Positions 1 to 6,754 of a stretch of DNA of 8,349 bases are shown one piece after another (the stretch's first letter is position 1; each line of letters opens with the position of its first letter). The stretch is from positions 1 through 8,349 of the forward strand of contig DDIM01000006.1 of NCBI GenBank assembly GCA_002338525.1, read 5' to 3'. A program made the translations under genes and the position numbers. The stretch is from Micavibrio sp. UBA1850. Lineage in GTDB: Bacteria; Pseudomonadota; Alphaproteobacteria; Micavibrionales; Micavibrionaceae. Below the pieces are notes generated by a model, which searched no databases, was not told the DNA's origin, and saw only the letters and a program-made list of their open reading frames with translations.

Positions 1-2552
1 TCGTCAAGGGCTCTGGCGCGGACGGCGACAGCATTGAGGTGTCCAACATCAAGTTAGACAATGACGCCCTCGACATCAATAATTTCGAAGAAGCCAAAGG
101 CGGCACAGTCACGAGTGACAGCCTTGTTTTAGGTAAGGGCGAGTATATCGACTATAACGCACAAGCCAGTGGTGACATCACAGACACCCAATATGTTGCC
201 CCGCAATCAGGTGCAAAGGTTCAGGCGGTGATTACAGGGACTGCAGGCGATGATCGTCCATTATATGGCACAAACGAGGCTGGCGGTGATGTGATTGATG
301 CGCTCGCTGGCAATGACAAGGTGATTGCAGCCGATGGGAATGATACTGTGAATGCCGGTGACGGGAATGATTATGTGTCTGGTGGGAATGGCGATGACAT
401 CCTTAACGGTAATGCCGGCAATGACAAGATGTATGGCGGCAATGGCGATGACACCCTCGATGGCGGGATTGGCGCGGACAAATTGTACGGCAACAACGGT
501 GATGACACAATTAACGGCGGGGACGATAACGATACGCTGTATGGGAATGCAGGCCAAGACACGCTCAATGGTGATGCCGGCGATGACCGCGTAAGTGGTG
601 GTGCCGATAACGACCAGCTATTTGGTGGGGCAGGCAACGACCAGCTGTTTGGTGGTGACGGCGATGATGAAATGCACGGCGGAGATGACAATGACCGTAT
701 GCTTGGAAATGCCGGAAACGACACCATGTATGGTGATGCTGGAGACGACAATATTGACGGCCAAGAAGGCAATGACACAATTTATGGTGGCAGTGGATCC
801 GACACAATCGATGGCGAAGAAGGCAATGACACATTACTAGGCGATGGTGGCGATGATTACATCATCGGCGGACAGGGCGCAGACATCCTCACCGGGGGTG
901 CTGGTAACGACGTCATGTACGGCGGTGGGATTAGCTCATATGATCAATATGTGGTTAGAAACTCATCCATCTATGGCACATCAGGTGTTTGGTTTAGTGA
1001 ACAAAGCCAGAGTTTTTATACATACATAACAGGTACAGCAAATGTTGCCGATGCCATTTCAAACGCTAATGCAGCGTTATTAAATGGGGCATCTGGCCAC
1101 TTGGTGAATATCACAAGCGCATACGAAAACGCATTTATAAATAATATAGTTGGCGGCAGCGCAATATGGATAGGCGCAAGTGATGCCAATGTTGAAGGCC
1201 AGTGGGAATGGCTAGGAGGAGCTGAAGGGGGAACATATTTTTACGATCAAACAACACAAAGCGCCCTAGGAAGCAATTACGAAAATTGGAACAATAACGA
1301 ACCTAACGATTATGGTGCAGGCGAAGATTACGCAGAATACAGAACCAATGACGTGTGGAACGATCAGCAGTCTGGAAACAGAAGATATGTAATCGAGTGG
1401 GATGCGGATGATGTGATTGCCGATAACAGTGCAGATACACTTAACGGTGGTGCAGGAAATGATACACTTTACGGCGGTGGCGGTAATGACACCCTCAACG
1501 GTGGTAATGATGATGACGTTTTGTATGGACAAGACGGTGATGATAACCTTCAAGGGGATTCTGGAAATGACGTCCTTTACGGACAAGATGGCGACGACAT
1601 TTTAGATGGTGGTGCAGGCAATGACCATTTATTTGGCGGAACGATGGGGATAAGCAACACTGTTGCTATTCATGAAGGCTTCAAAGTGGATGCTGCGGGA
1701 TTTGCTTACGCAGATGGGATTTTTGGCTCTGCAGGTAACTCAAACAATTATGCAAGTGGTTCGCACGATTTATCTGATGGTCAACATTCAAACGGATCGT
1801 TAGAAATTGTGCTTGGTGGGGTAGATAGTGCTGCAGTGAATAGTATGTCTGGCGGATGGCAATACACGTTTACACTGGCAGAAGACTTGGTCGATGGCGT
1901 GCTTAATTTTTCATTCCGAGCTTTTGAAACGGGTGCAGGTAACGACAGATTTGACGCAAACGAGGATCTTTTACTGGGGGCTGCAATAGACTCAACCTTT
2001 TACAGTAATACAGGCAATAACGACTTCTTTAGAGTTCTGGCACCTGACAACGGATATGATAGCGGGTGGACTGATATTTCACTAGATATCGGTACGATCG
2101 CGGCTGGGACTCACACACTTACGTTAGGTGGGCTTTTAACGCGCAAAACATTTATAGATGAAGAGATGACGGTCAACTTTGATAACGTTTATGTGGGAAC
2201 CGATATAGCCGCAACTGAAAATGATCAACTTGCTGGTGGTGCAGGCCAAGACACATTATACGGCAGCACAGGAGATGATATATTTGTATTTGAGGCCAGT
2301 AGCGCTTTTGCACAAACTGATGAGATCGTCAATTTTGATATAACAGCCGATATAATCGATGTGTCTGACATCATCTCAGGGTTTTCGGGAAACATCAGCG
2401 AATATATTAATTTTGTGGATTCTGGCGCAAATACACTCGTGCAAGTTGATAGTAACGGTGGTGGAAATAGTTTTGCCACAATTGCGCAAATCAGTGACAT
2501 CACAGGCCTTGATGAAGGGCTCCTTTATGGTAATGGTCAAATCATTGTATAG
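1..2552 (+). CDS. RTX calcium-binding exoprotein with C-type lectin-like domain, type I secreted (5' partial)
   Basis: Probable large secreted adhesin or glycan-binding protein exported by a type I (ABC) secretion system and folding outside the cell when calcium binds its RTX repeats. The frame is open from base 3 with no stop and reads as sensible protein (V-K-G-S-G-A-D-G-D). The GTG at 39 is therefore probably internal and the true start lies upstream of the window. The visible 849 residues contain, in order: a short N-terminal stretch; 23 in-phase GGxGxDxxx-type nonapeptides (residues 101-307); a C-type-lectin-like domain (308-473); 8 more nonapeptides (474-545); a beta-rich domain I cannot name (546-738); and a C-terminal region with a last RTX unit, then a G-D-D-I-F-V-F start and D-I-I-D-V-S motif, resembling the type I secretion target domain of the VCA0849 class. 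No cysteine occurs anywhere, as is usual for RTX exoproteins. No secretion ABC transporter or membrane fusion gene is in view. The exact ligand is unknown. Confidence 0.9.
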   Translation, partial: VKGSGADGDSIEVSNIKLDNDALDINNFEEAKGGTVTSDSLVLGKGEYIDYNAQASGDITDTQYVAPQSGAKVQAVITGTAGDDRPLYGTNEAGGDVIDALAGNDKVIAADGNDTVNAGDGNDYVSGGNGDDILNGNAGNDKMYGGNGDDTLDGGIGADKLYGNNGDDTINGGDDNDTLYGNAGQDTLNGDAGDDRVSGGADNDQLFGGAGNDQLFGGDGDDEMHGGDDNDRMLGNAGNDTMYGDAGDDNIDGQEGNDTIYGGSGSDTIDGEEGNDTLLGDGGDDYIIGGQGADILTGGAGNDVMYGGGISSYDQYVVRNSSIYGTSGVWFSEQSQSFYTYITGTANVADAISNANAALLNGASGHLVNITSAYENAFINNIVGGSAIWIGASDANVEGQWEWLGGAEGGTYFYDQTTQSALGSNYENWNNNEPNDYGAGEDYAEYRTNDVWNDQQSGNRRYVIEWDADDVIADNSADTLNGGAGNDTLYGGGGNDTLNGGNDDDVLYGQDGDDNLQGDSGNDVLYGQDGDDILDGGAGNDHLFGGTMGISNTVAIHEGFKVDAAGFAYADGIFGSAGNSNNYASGSHDLSDGQHSNGSLEIVLGGVDSAAVNSMSGGWQYTFTLAEDLVDGVLNFSFRAFETGAGNDRFDANEDLLLGAAIDSTFYSNTGNNDFFRVLAPDNGYDSGWTDISLDIGTIAAGTHTLTLGGLLTRKTFIDEEMTVNFDNVYVGTDIAATENDQLAGGAGQDTLYGSTGDDIFVFEASSAFAQTDEIVNFDITADIIDVSDIISGFSGNISEYINFVDSGANTLVQVDSNGGGNSFATIAQISDITGLDEGLLYGNGQIIV
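303..923 (+). repeat. RTX nonapeptide array 1 (23 units)
   Basis: Twenty-three uninterrupted 27-base units encode the 9-residue consensus G-G-x-G-N/D-D-x-L/I-x-G, which forms a calcium-binding parallel beta roll. Two more degenerate units lie just upstream (about 246-302). Some neighbouring units are nearly identical at the DNA level. The 11-mer beginning at 609 recurs at 636, one unit later. A 17-mer at 763-779 recurs at 817-833, two units later. This suggests recent unit duplication within the gene. Confidence 0.93.
924..1421 (+). other. C-type lectin-like domain within the RTX protein
   Basis: This roughly 166-residue segment interrupts the RTX array. It shows the order of motifs typical of the C-type lectin fold: a W-I-G-A-S-D motif (W at visible residue 389), E-G-Q-W-E-W, an E-P-N triplet (residues 433-435, bases 1299-1307), an acidic E-D-Y-A-E stretch, W-N-D (452-454) and a closing Y-V-I-E-W strand. 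In known calcium-dependent lectins of this fold, EPN plus WND residues coordinate the site-2 calcium and favour mannose-type sugars. Sugar preference here is inferred from that rule. The domain lacks the cysteines that form disulfides in animal C-type lectins, as expected for a bacterial type I secreted protein. Confidence 0.85.
1422..1637 (+). repeat. RTX nonapeptide array 2 (8 units)
   Basis: Eight further 27-base units of the same nonapeptide consensus resume directly after the lectin segment. The first (D-N-S-A-D-T-L-N-G) is degenerate and the rest are good matches. A Q-D-G-D-D unit occurs twice, 54 bases apart, so the two-unit periodicity seen in array 1 appears here as well. Confidence 0.9.
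1638..2216 (+). other. Unassigned beta-rich domain of the RTX protein
   Basis: About 193 residues separate RTX array 2 from the C-terminal secretion domain. The segment alternates hydrophobic and polar residues in strand-like runs. It includes a W-Q-Y-T-F-T-L strand, N-F-S-F-R-A-F, a G-W-T-D-I-S-L-D-I-G motif, then A-G-T-H-T-L-T-L-G-G, and a terminal V-N-F-D-N-V-Y-V strand. That pattern suggests a jelly-roll or beta-sandwich ligand-binding module. I do not recognise a named family and cannot assign a ligand. Confidence 0.5.
2217..2549 (+). other. C-terminal type I secretion target domain
   Basis: The last 111 residues begin with a final RTX-like unit (A-G-Q-D-T-L-Y-G), followed by G-D-D-I-F-V-F. 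A D-E-I-V-N-F-D segment and a V-D-S repeat-like strand follow, and the protein ends with a hydrophobic I-I-V. This matches the general plan of the uncleaved C-terminal secretion signals of RTX proteins, particularly the VCA0849-like class. The assignment is by recognised layout, not by a profile search. Confidence 0.75.
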
Positions 2553-2610
2553 TTTAAAAAGAAGATGAAATAGGGTTATTGAAGTCAGTAAAGAAAGTCT
2601 TCGTAAGCAG

Positions 2611-2639
2611 TTTTTAACTTCTTTAAGGTATGCTAATAT
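2611..2639 (+). promoter_or_regulatory. Candidate extended -10 promoter of the MHYT kinase gene
   Basis: A TGCTAATAT element at 2631-2639 matches an extended -10 (TGn plus a near-TATAAT hexamer at 2634-2639). A weak -35 (TTTTTA, 2611-2616) lies 17 bases upstream. Transcription would start near 2646, giving a leader of about 60 bases before the ATG at 2706. The -35 is poor, so the call depends mostly on the extended -10. Confidence 0.45.
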
Positions 2640-2705
2640 TTATGAAACAAAACATTGATGGTTTTGAATAATTATCGTCTAAGGGGTGTAGACGCAGGGG
2701 ATATA

Positions 2706-5501
2706 ATGATTTTAGAATCGCAGAGCTTTTTAGAGCAGTTTTTTTTAGTTGGTGAAATACCACTCACAGCTGAATCCGGGGTATATGTATGGCCTCTTGT
2801 CATCTTGTCTTATCTTATCGCGTCATTTGGCTCTTTTGCGGGCCTAAGACTAGCCTTAAACATTCGAAATTTTGAATCAACAAATCATAAACGTGCGCTC
2901 CACATAGGCGGTGCGCTTACGTTTGGTGCAGGTATATGGTCAATGCATTTCATAGGCATGTTGGCTTATGACATGGATATGGTTCACAAATATGATTTTG
3001 GGCTAACGTTTTTATCCATGTTGGTCGCGGTGGTCGCCGCCTATGGTGTCCTGCTTGTTATAGGAAAATCAAATCTTACAAAACGCTACCTTTTCTTTGC
3101 CCCAATTTTTTTAGGCTTAGCTATATGTGTAATGCATTACACAGGCATGGCGGCCATGGATATGGATGCAGATATTTTTTATGTCCCGTGGCTATTTGCA
3201 TTATCCGTCGTTATTGCGATTTCAGCCTCGGCTGCAGCTATTCTTATAATTTCGGCTCTGACCAAAAGCAAAATTAAACATAAGGTTGCGTGGGAAATTG
3301 TCGCGGCTCTTGTAATCGGTGTTGCCATTTGTGGCATGCACTATATGGGAATGGCGGCAACAATTTTTATACCCCATGCAGATTGCAGATATGACCTAAA
3401 TCAAGACTTTACCGAACTAGCATTATCTGTAGGCGTAGTGAGCACCATCATTTTCTCAGCGGCTGTAATTTTAAGTCTATACGTACAGCAAAATAATGAT
3501 GAAACGAACCCGTATAGCTCGGATGAGTGGGGCATTTATTCAGGGTCGATGGTGTTTATCCAGTTAGCGATCTTATTAAGCTTCTTTCTTGTTCTTTTGG
3601 TCGGCGCCTATATTGTAATGAATAAAAATACAGTCAATCAAAAGGATGGATACACACTTATAAATGCGGCAAGCATACAGCGCACAGAAATAGACAGCTA
3701 CATGCGATATGTGACGTTAGCGCTCAGTGAGAATAAATTAGGAAATAACGTCGCGCGCGATGAATATATGGATAAAGCCAACATCGTAAACCGAAAAATA
3801 GAGCAAAACTATTATGCGTTGTTAAATGGCGGTGATGTCATATTGGACTTCAGTGCAGATAATATACGACAAATTCAAGGCGTAGAGGATCTAGGCATTA
3901 GAAATGCCGTGCAACGCGCGCAGGAAATGTGGAATATGCTTGAAACCGATGTGTCGTCTGTCACCGGATTTCAAAACGAGTCATCTATACAATCATGGAA
4001 CTACAGTAATCTAGAAGACCGGGTTCGCAGAACTCTTAAATACCAAGATGTTGTTGTTGAAAAAATGCAAGAGCATTTGGAATCAAGAAATAGAGATATC
4101 TTAAGAAAACATCATACTTTTCTTGGTGCAGGTGTATTTGTCTTTTTGCTATCTTTGCTCTATGCCAGATTTTCAATAGCTGCACGCATAGATGAGGCAA
4201 GAGAAGAAATTCAAAAACATCAAACCAATTTGGAAGAGCGTATTTCGGAACAGACGCAAGATCTGCAAGAGGCTATTATTGAGATTGAAGCAGAAAAGCT
4301 AAACGCAGAAAATGCGAATAACGCAAAAAGCGAGTTTCTGGCAAACATGTCGCATGAGCTTCGCACACCATTAAATAGCATTATTGGTATTTCGCAGCTT
4401 GGCGCTCAAGATGACGCGATGCCAAGTGAGGTTCGTGATATGGCCTCGGCTGTGCATAGGTCATCATTGAATCTTTTGACAATCGTAAATGACATTTTAG
4501 ATTTATCAAAAATTGAAGCCGAGCAAATGAAGCTAGAAAAAATAGGTTTTGATTTCAAAGATGTCCTAAGTAATGTGTTCGAAACACTAGCCCCTATAGC
4601 CAGTGTAAAAGGTTTATGGCTAAACTATCACTATAACGAAGATGATGCAGCGCTCATTGTTGGTGATCCAACACGATTGGGTCGGGTATTAACAAATTTG
4701 GTTGGAAATGCCGTTAAATACACGGAGGCAGGCAACGTCGACATATATGTGGATTTCAAAGACCTTGGCGATGATAATATTGTCTTAAAATGCAGGGTTG
4801 TTGATACAGGAATTGGGATATCAAAAGACAAACAAGGCGATATATTCAAAAAGTTTTCTCAAGCCGATGATTCAACAACCCGACGTTATGGCGGAACAGG
4901 TCTAGGGCTTGCGATCACACGAGAACTTGTCGAAATGATGAACGGCACAGTCGGTCTAGAGAGCACAGTGGGCAAAGGCTCTGAGTTCTGGTTTGAAATA
5001 GAGTTCAAAAAAGCAAAACAAAACGATCTTGAAAATATAAATGCTCACGAGGAAGATACAACAATATCTGAACGCGGCGAACGTTCTCAAAAAAATAAAA
5101 CATATGCCGGAAAGGCGAAAATTTTGGTCGCCGAAGACCATGAGCTTAACCAACTCTTTATCAAAAAGTTTTTATACCGCTTAGGCTTTACAAACTTTGA
5201 TATTGTCGAAAATGGCGAGCAAGCCGTAAGCGCCTACAAAACCGGTGCTTACGATATCATCTTGATGGATTGCCACATGCCGACCCTAAACGGCTATCAG
5301 GCAACGAAAGCTATTCGCCTGCTGGAAAGCGGAACGGACGAACACATTCCTATCATTGCTTTAACGGCAGATGCTATGTTGGGGACGCGTGAAAAATGTT
5401 TGCAAAAAGGTATGGACGAATATCTTTCAAAGCCAATTGATAGCCGAAAATTACGCCGCATTCTCAGCAAATGGTTTATCATTGATGACGGCAAGCAATA
5501 A
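2706..5501 (+). CDS. MHYT-domain hybrid sensor histidine kinase with C-terminal receiver
   Basis: Inner-membrane hybrid kinase of 931 residues. I chose the ATG at 2706 because AGGGG (2696-2700) lies 5 bases upstream. The in-frame TTG at 2655 and ATG at 2658 add 17 residues but have no Shine-Dalgarno. The N-terminus (about 26-260) is a seven-helix MHYT domain with M-H-F-I-G-M, M-H-Y-T-G-M and M-H-Y-M-G-M at residues 80, 143 and 211. This family is proposed to bind copper and sense diatomic gases. An eighth helix (about 282-306), a roughly 160-residue probably periplasmic helical region and a ninth helix (about 471-491) follow. Next are a coiled coil, HisKA with S-H-E-L-R-T-P (phospho-accepting His550), and HATPase with N box (N668), D-T-G-I-G-I (700) and G-G-T-G-L-G-L (729). 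The receiver (about 804-920) has an E-D acidic pair, phospho-Asp855 and a conserved Lys. It has no HPt or output domain, so a partner is required. The signal is inferred, not shown. Confidence 0.92.
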   Translation: MILESQSFLEQFFLVGEIPLTAESGVYVWPLVILSYLIASFGSFAGLRLALNIRNFESTNHKRALHIGGALTFGAGIWSMHFIGMLAYDMDMVHKYDFGLTFLSMLVAVVAAYGVLLVIGKSNLTKRYLFFAPIFLGLAICVMHYTGMAAMDMDADIFYVPWLFALSVVIAISASAAAILIISALTKSKIKHKVAWEIVAALVIGVAICGMHYMGMAATIFIPHADCRYDLNQDFTELALSVGVVSTIIFSAAVILSLYVQQNNDETNPYSSDEWGIYSGSMVFIQLAILLSFFLVLLVGAYIVMNKNTVNQKDGYTLINAASIQRTEIDSYMRYVTLALSENKLGNNVARDEYMDKANIVNRKIEQNYYALLNGGDVILDFSADNIRQIQGVEDLGIRNAVQRAQEMWNMLETDVSSVTGFQNESSIQSWNYSNLEDRVRRTLKYQDVVVEKMQEHLESRNRDILRKHHTFLGAGVFVFLLSLLYARFSIAARIDEAREEIQKHQTNLEERISEQTQDLQEAIIEIEAEKLNAENANNAKSEFLANMSHELRTPLNSIIGISQLGAQDDAMPSEVRDMASAVHRSSLNLLTIVNDILDLSKIEAEQMKLEKIGFDFKDVLSNVFETLAPIASVKGLWLNYHYNEDDAALIVGDPTRLGRVLTNLVGNAVKYTEAGNVDIYVDFKDLGDDNIVLKCRVVDTGIGISKDKQGDIFKKFSQADDSTTRRYGGTGLGLAITRELVEMMNGTVGLESTVGKGSEFWFEIEFKKAKQNDLENINAHEEDTTISERGERSQKNKTYAGKAKILVAEDHELNQLFIKKFLYRLGFTNFDIVENGEQAVSAYKTGAYDIILMDCHMPTLNGYQATKAIRLLESGTDEHIPIIALTADAMLGTREKCLQKGMDEYLSKPIDSRKLRRILSKWFIIDDGKQ

Positions 5502-5548
5502 TTATTGAGATATATACCTTTTTTAAACCCGCTTTTATCACACATGTA

Positions 5549-5571
5549 TTAATTTAAAGCTTTTGAATTAA
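5549..5571. repeat. AT-rich inverted repeat downstream of the MHYT kinase gene
   Basis: A 23-base near-perfect palindrome centred on AAGCTTT has arms that pair over ten positions with one G-T wobble. It lies 48 bases after the kinase stop codon and about 27 bases before the ppa -35 box. It has no downstream T tract and very little GC, so it is a weak candidate terminator. It could equally be a regulator binding site. Confidence 0.4.
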
Positions 5572-5597
5572 CCTATGAGTCCCGAGGATATGTATTC

Positions 5598-5626
5598 TTG
5601 ACGATTGTGCGTGTGCGTGCGATAAC
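5598..5626 (+). promoter_or_regulatory. ppa promoter (sigma-70-like)
   Basis: TTGACG (5598-5603, 5 of 6 matches to consensus) and GATAAC (5621-5626, 4 of 6) are separated by the ideal 17 bases. The predicted start near 5633 gives a leader of about 33 bases. The spacer contains two tandem GTGCGT units (5607-5618). ppa is therefore likely transcribed independently of the upstream kinase gene. Confidence 0.65.
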
Positions 5627-5665
5627 CCTTAATCAATACATTTGTGATTTTAAGGAGAAAATTTC

Positions 5666-6205
5666 ATGTTTTTAGACAAAGTCGCCATAGGCAAAGACGC
5701 ACCTAACGATGTCAATGTGATTATTGAAAATACGATGGGGGCCTGCCCAGTGAAATACGAGTTGGACAAAGATTCAGGAATGATGTTTGTCGACCGTTTT
5801 GTTCATACACCAATGTTTTACCCTGGCAACTATGGCTTTGTACCTCACACACTGTCAGATGACGGTGATCCGGTAGACGTACTTGTCATGAGTACACTTC
5901 CTGTAATCGCAGGCGCAATTTTGCCAGCTCGTCCTGTGGGCGTTTTAGAAATGGAAGACGATGGCGGACAAGACGAAAAAATCATTGCCGTGCCGACAAC
6001 AAAGATGTTCCCTTATCACGAAAATATCAACACAGTCGAAGACTTGCCTGCGATACAACGTGAACAAGTGGAGCATTTCTTCACACATTACAAAGACCTT
6101 GAAAAAGGAAAATGGGTTAAGATTAAAGGATGGCAAGGTGTCGATCGTGCCAAACAATTAATCCAAGAAGGCATTGAGCGCGCAAACAGTAAAAAGGCTG
6201 CCTAA
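5666..6205 (+). CDS. ppa: Inorganic pyrophosphatase (family I, soluble)
   Basis: Cytoplasmic metal-dependent enzyme that hydrolyses pyrophosphate to two phosphates, pulling nucleic acid, protein and NTP-linked syntheses forward. The 179-residue length is normal for bacterial family I enzymes. The signature D-G-D-P-V-D-V occupies residues 66-72. By alignment in the head to the E. coli enzyme, the active-site set is complete: E21, K30, E32, R44, Y52, Y56, D66, D68, D71, D98, D103, K105, Y142 and K143. AAGGAG (5652-5657) sits 8 bases before the ATG. A Cys at residue 27, near the K-Y-E active-site strand, stands where E. coli has an Asp. Its significance is unknown. The protein reads as alphaproteobacterial (D-V-N-V-I-I-E start, H-T-L-S-D-D-G-D-P core). 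Confidence 0.97.
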   Translation: MFLDKVAIGKDAPNDVNVIIENTMGACPVKYELDKDSGMMFVDRFVHTPMFYPGNYGFVPHTLSDDGDPVDVLVMSTLPVIAGAILPARPVGVLEMEDDGGQDEKIIAVPTTKMFPYHENINTVEDLPAIQREQVEHFFTHYKDLEKGKWVKIKGWQGVDRAKQLIQEGIERANSKKAA

Positions 6206-6215
6206 CAATCTGGCT

Positions 6216-6245
6216 CTTGTAACAAGCGTAGACTTTATATATAAA
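6216..6245 (+). promoter_or_regulatory. ndk promoter with overlapping palindrome
   Basis: TTGTAA (6217-6222, 4 of 6 matches) and TATAAA (6240-6245, 5 of 6) are spaced by exactly 17 bases, with a predicted start near 6252 and a leader of about 28 bases. The -35 lies inside the perfect 11-base palindrome CTTGTAACAAG (6216-6226), which could be an operator half-turn site or chance. There is no strong terminator between ppa and ndk, so read-through from ppa is also possible. Confidence 0.6.
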
Positions 6246-6279
6246 ACGAAAATAGATTAAAAAATTAAGGAATTTAAAA

Positions 6280-6696
6280 ATGCAAAGAACATTCTCAATT
6301 ATCAAACCTGATGCAACTCGTCGTAACTTGACAGGTGCTGTTACTAAAAAATTAGAAGATGCAGGTCTTCGTGTTGTAGCGTCTAAACGCATACAGATGA
6401 CAAAAGAACAAGCTGAGGGATTTTATGCGGTTCATAAAGACCGTCCATTCTTTGGCGAGCTTGTTGAAATGATGACATCTGGCCCAGTTGTGGTTCAGGT
6501 TCTTGAAGGTGAAGATGCGGTTGCGAAAAACCGTGAAGTTATGGGCGCAACAAACCCAGCTGACGCAGCAGCAGGCACAATTCGTGCTGATTATGCTGAA
6601 AGCATTGGTGCTAACTCAGTACACGGTTCTGACAGCTTGGAAAATGCTCAAATCGAAATTAAATACTTCTTCAACGAAGACGAAATCGTTGGATAA
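6280..6696 (+). CDS. ndk: Nucleoside diphosphate kinase
   Basis: Cytoplasmic enzyme that moves the gamma phosphate from ATP to other NDPs and dNDPs through a phosphohistidine intermediate, balancing nucleotide pools. The 138-residue length is standard. Family residues are all visible: the N-terminal F-S-I-I-K-P-D-A strand with K9, Y49, F57, R85, T91, R102, N112 and the catalytic H115 in N-S-V-H-G-S-D. AAGGA (6267-6271) lies 8 bases before the ATG. It starts 74 bases after ppa on the same strand, with its own promoter. It ends in E-I-V-G, as many alphaproteobacterial Ndk proteins do. A strong hairpin follows 29 bases after the stop codon. Confidence 0.97.
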   Translation: MQRTFSIIKPDATRRNLTGAVTKKLEDAGLRVVASKRIQMTKEQAEGFYAVHKDRPFFGELVEMMTSGPVVVQVLEGEDAVAKNREVMGATNPADAAAGTIRADYAESIGANSVHGSDSLENAQIEIKYFFNEDEIVG

Positions 6697-6725
6697 TCTG
6701 TTTATTGAGTAGATTAATTTTTTTT

Positions 6726-6754
6726 AAAAGCGGGCTTTAAAGCTCGCTTTTTTT
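6726..6754 (+). terminator. Rho-independent terminator of ndk, shared with the convergent kinase gene
   Basis: The stem starts in A-rich sequence and pairs AGCGGGC (6729-6735) with GCTCGCT (6742-6748), with one G-T wobble and a TTTAAA loop region. It is followed by a T tract running to 6754. On the opposite strand the same stem is followed by four T residues only, so it may terminate the convergent kinase gene less efficiently. The T tract overlaps the stop codon of that gene (6753-6755). Confidence 0.88.

Noticed and set aside
261..840. Several long open frames on both strands overlapping the RTX array, with repetitive His-, Ser/Pro- or Met/Thr-rich products
   Set aside because: They are shadows of the 27-base periodic RTX coding sequence. 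The products are low complexity, have no Shine-Dalgarno and match no fold.
303..923. Regular 27-base repeats as a possible CRISPR or minisatellite
   Set aside because: The periodicity is explained by the RTX nonapeptide code. There are no conserved repeats with unique spacers.
2553..2620. Terminator hairpin for the RTX gene
   Set aside because: Only short, imperfect pairings (for example GAAGA with TCTTC over a loop of about 30 bases) are present, so none is strong enough to call.
2611..2630. CtrA-type boxes (TTAA-N7-TTAA), considered because the organism looks alphaproteobacterial
   Set aside because: TTAA pairs occur near 2614/2623, 5554/5568 and 6257/6265, but with spacings of 5, 10 and 4 bases, not 7. 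In AT-rich sequence such pairs are expected by chance.
2630..2671. Tiny leader open frame (ATG at 2630 or 2642) before the MHYT kinase
   Set aside because: It overlaps the predicted -10 element and transcript start and would mostly not be transcribed. The Shine-Dalgarno spacing is poor and the peptide has no attenuator-like content.
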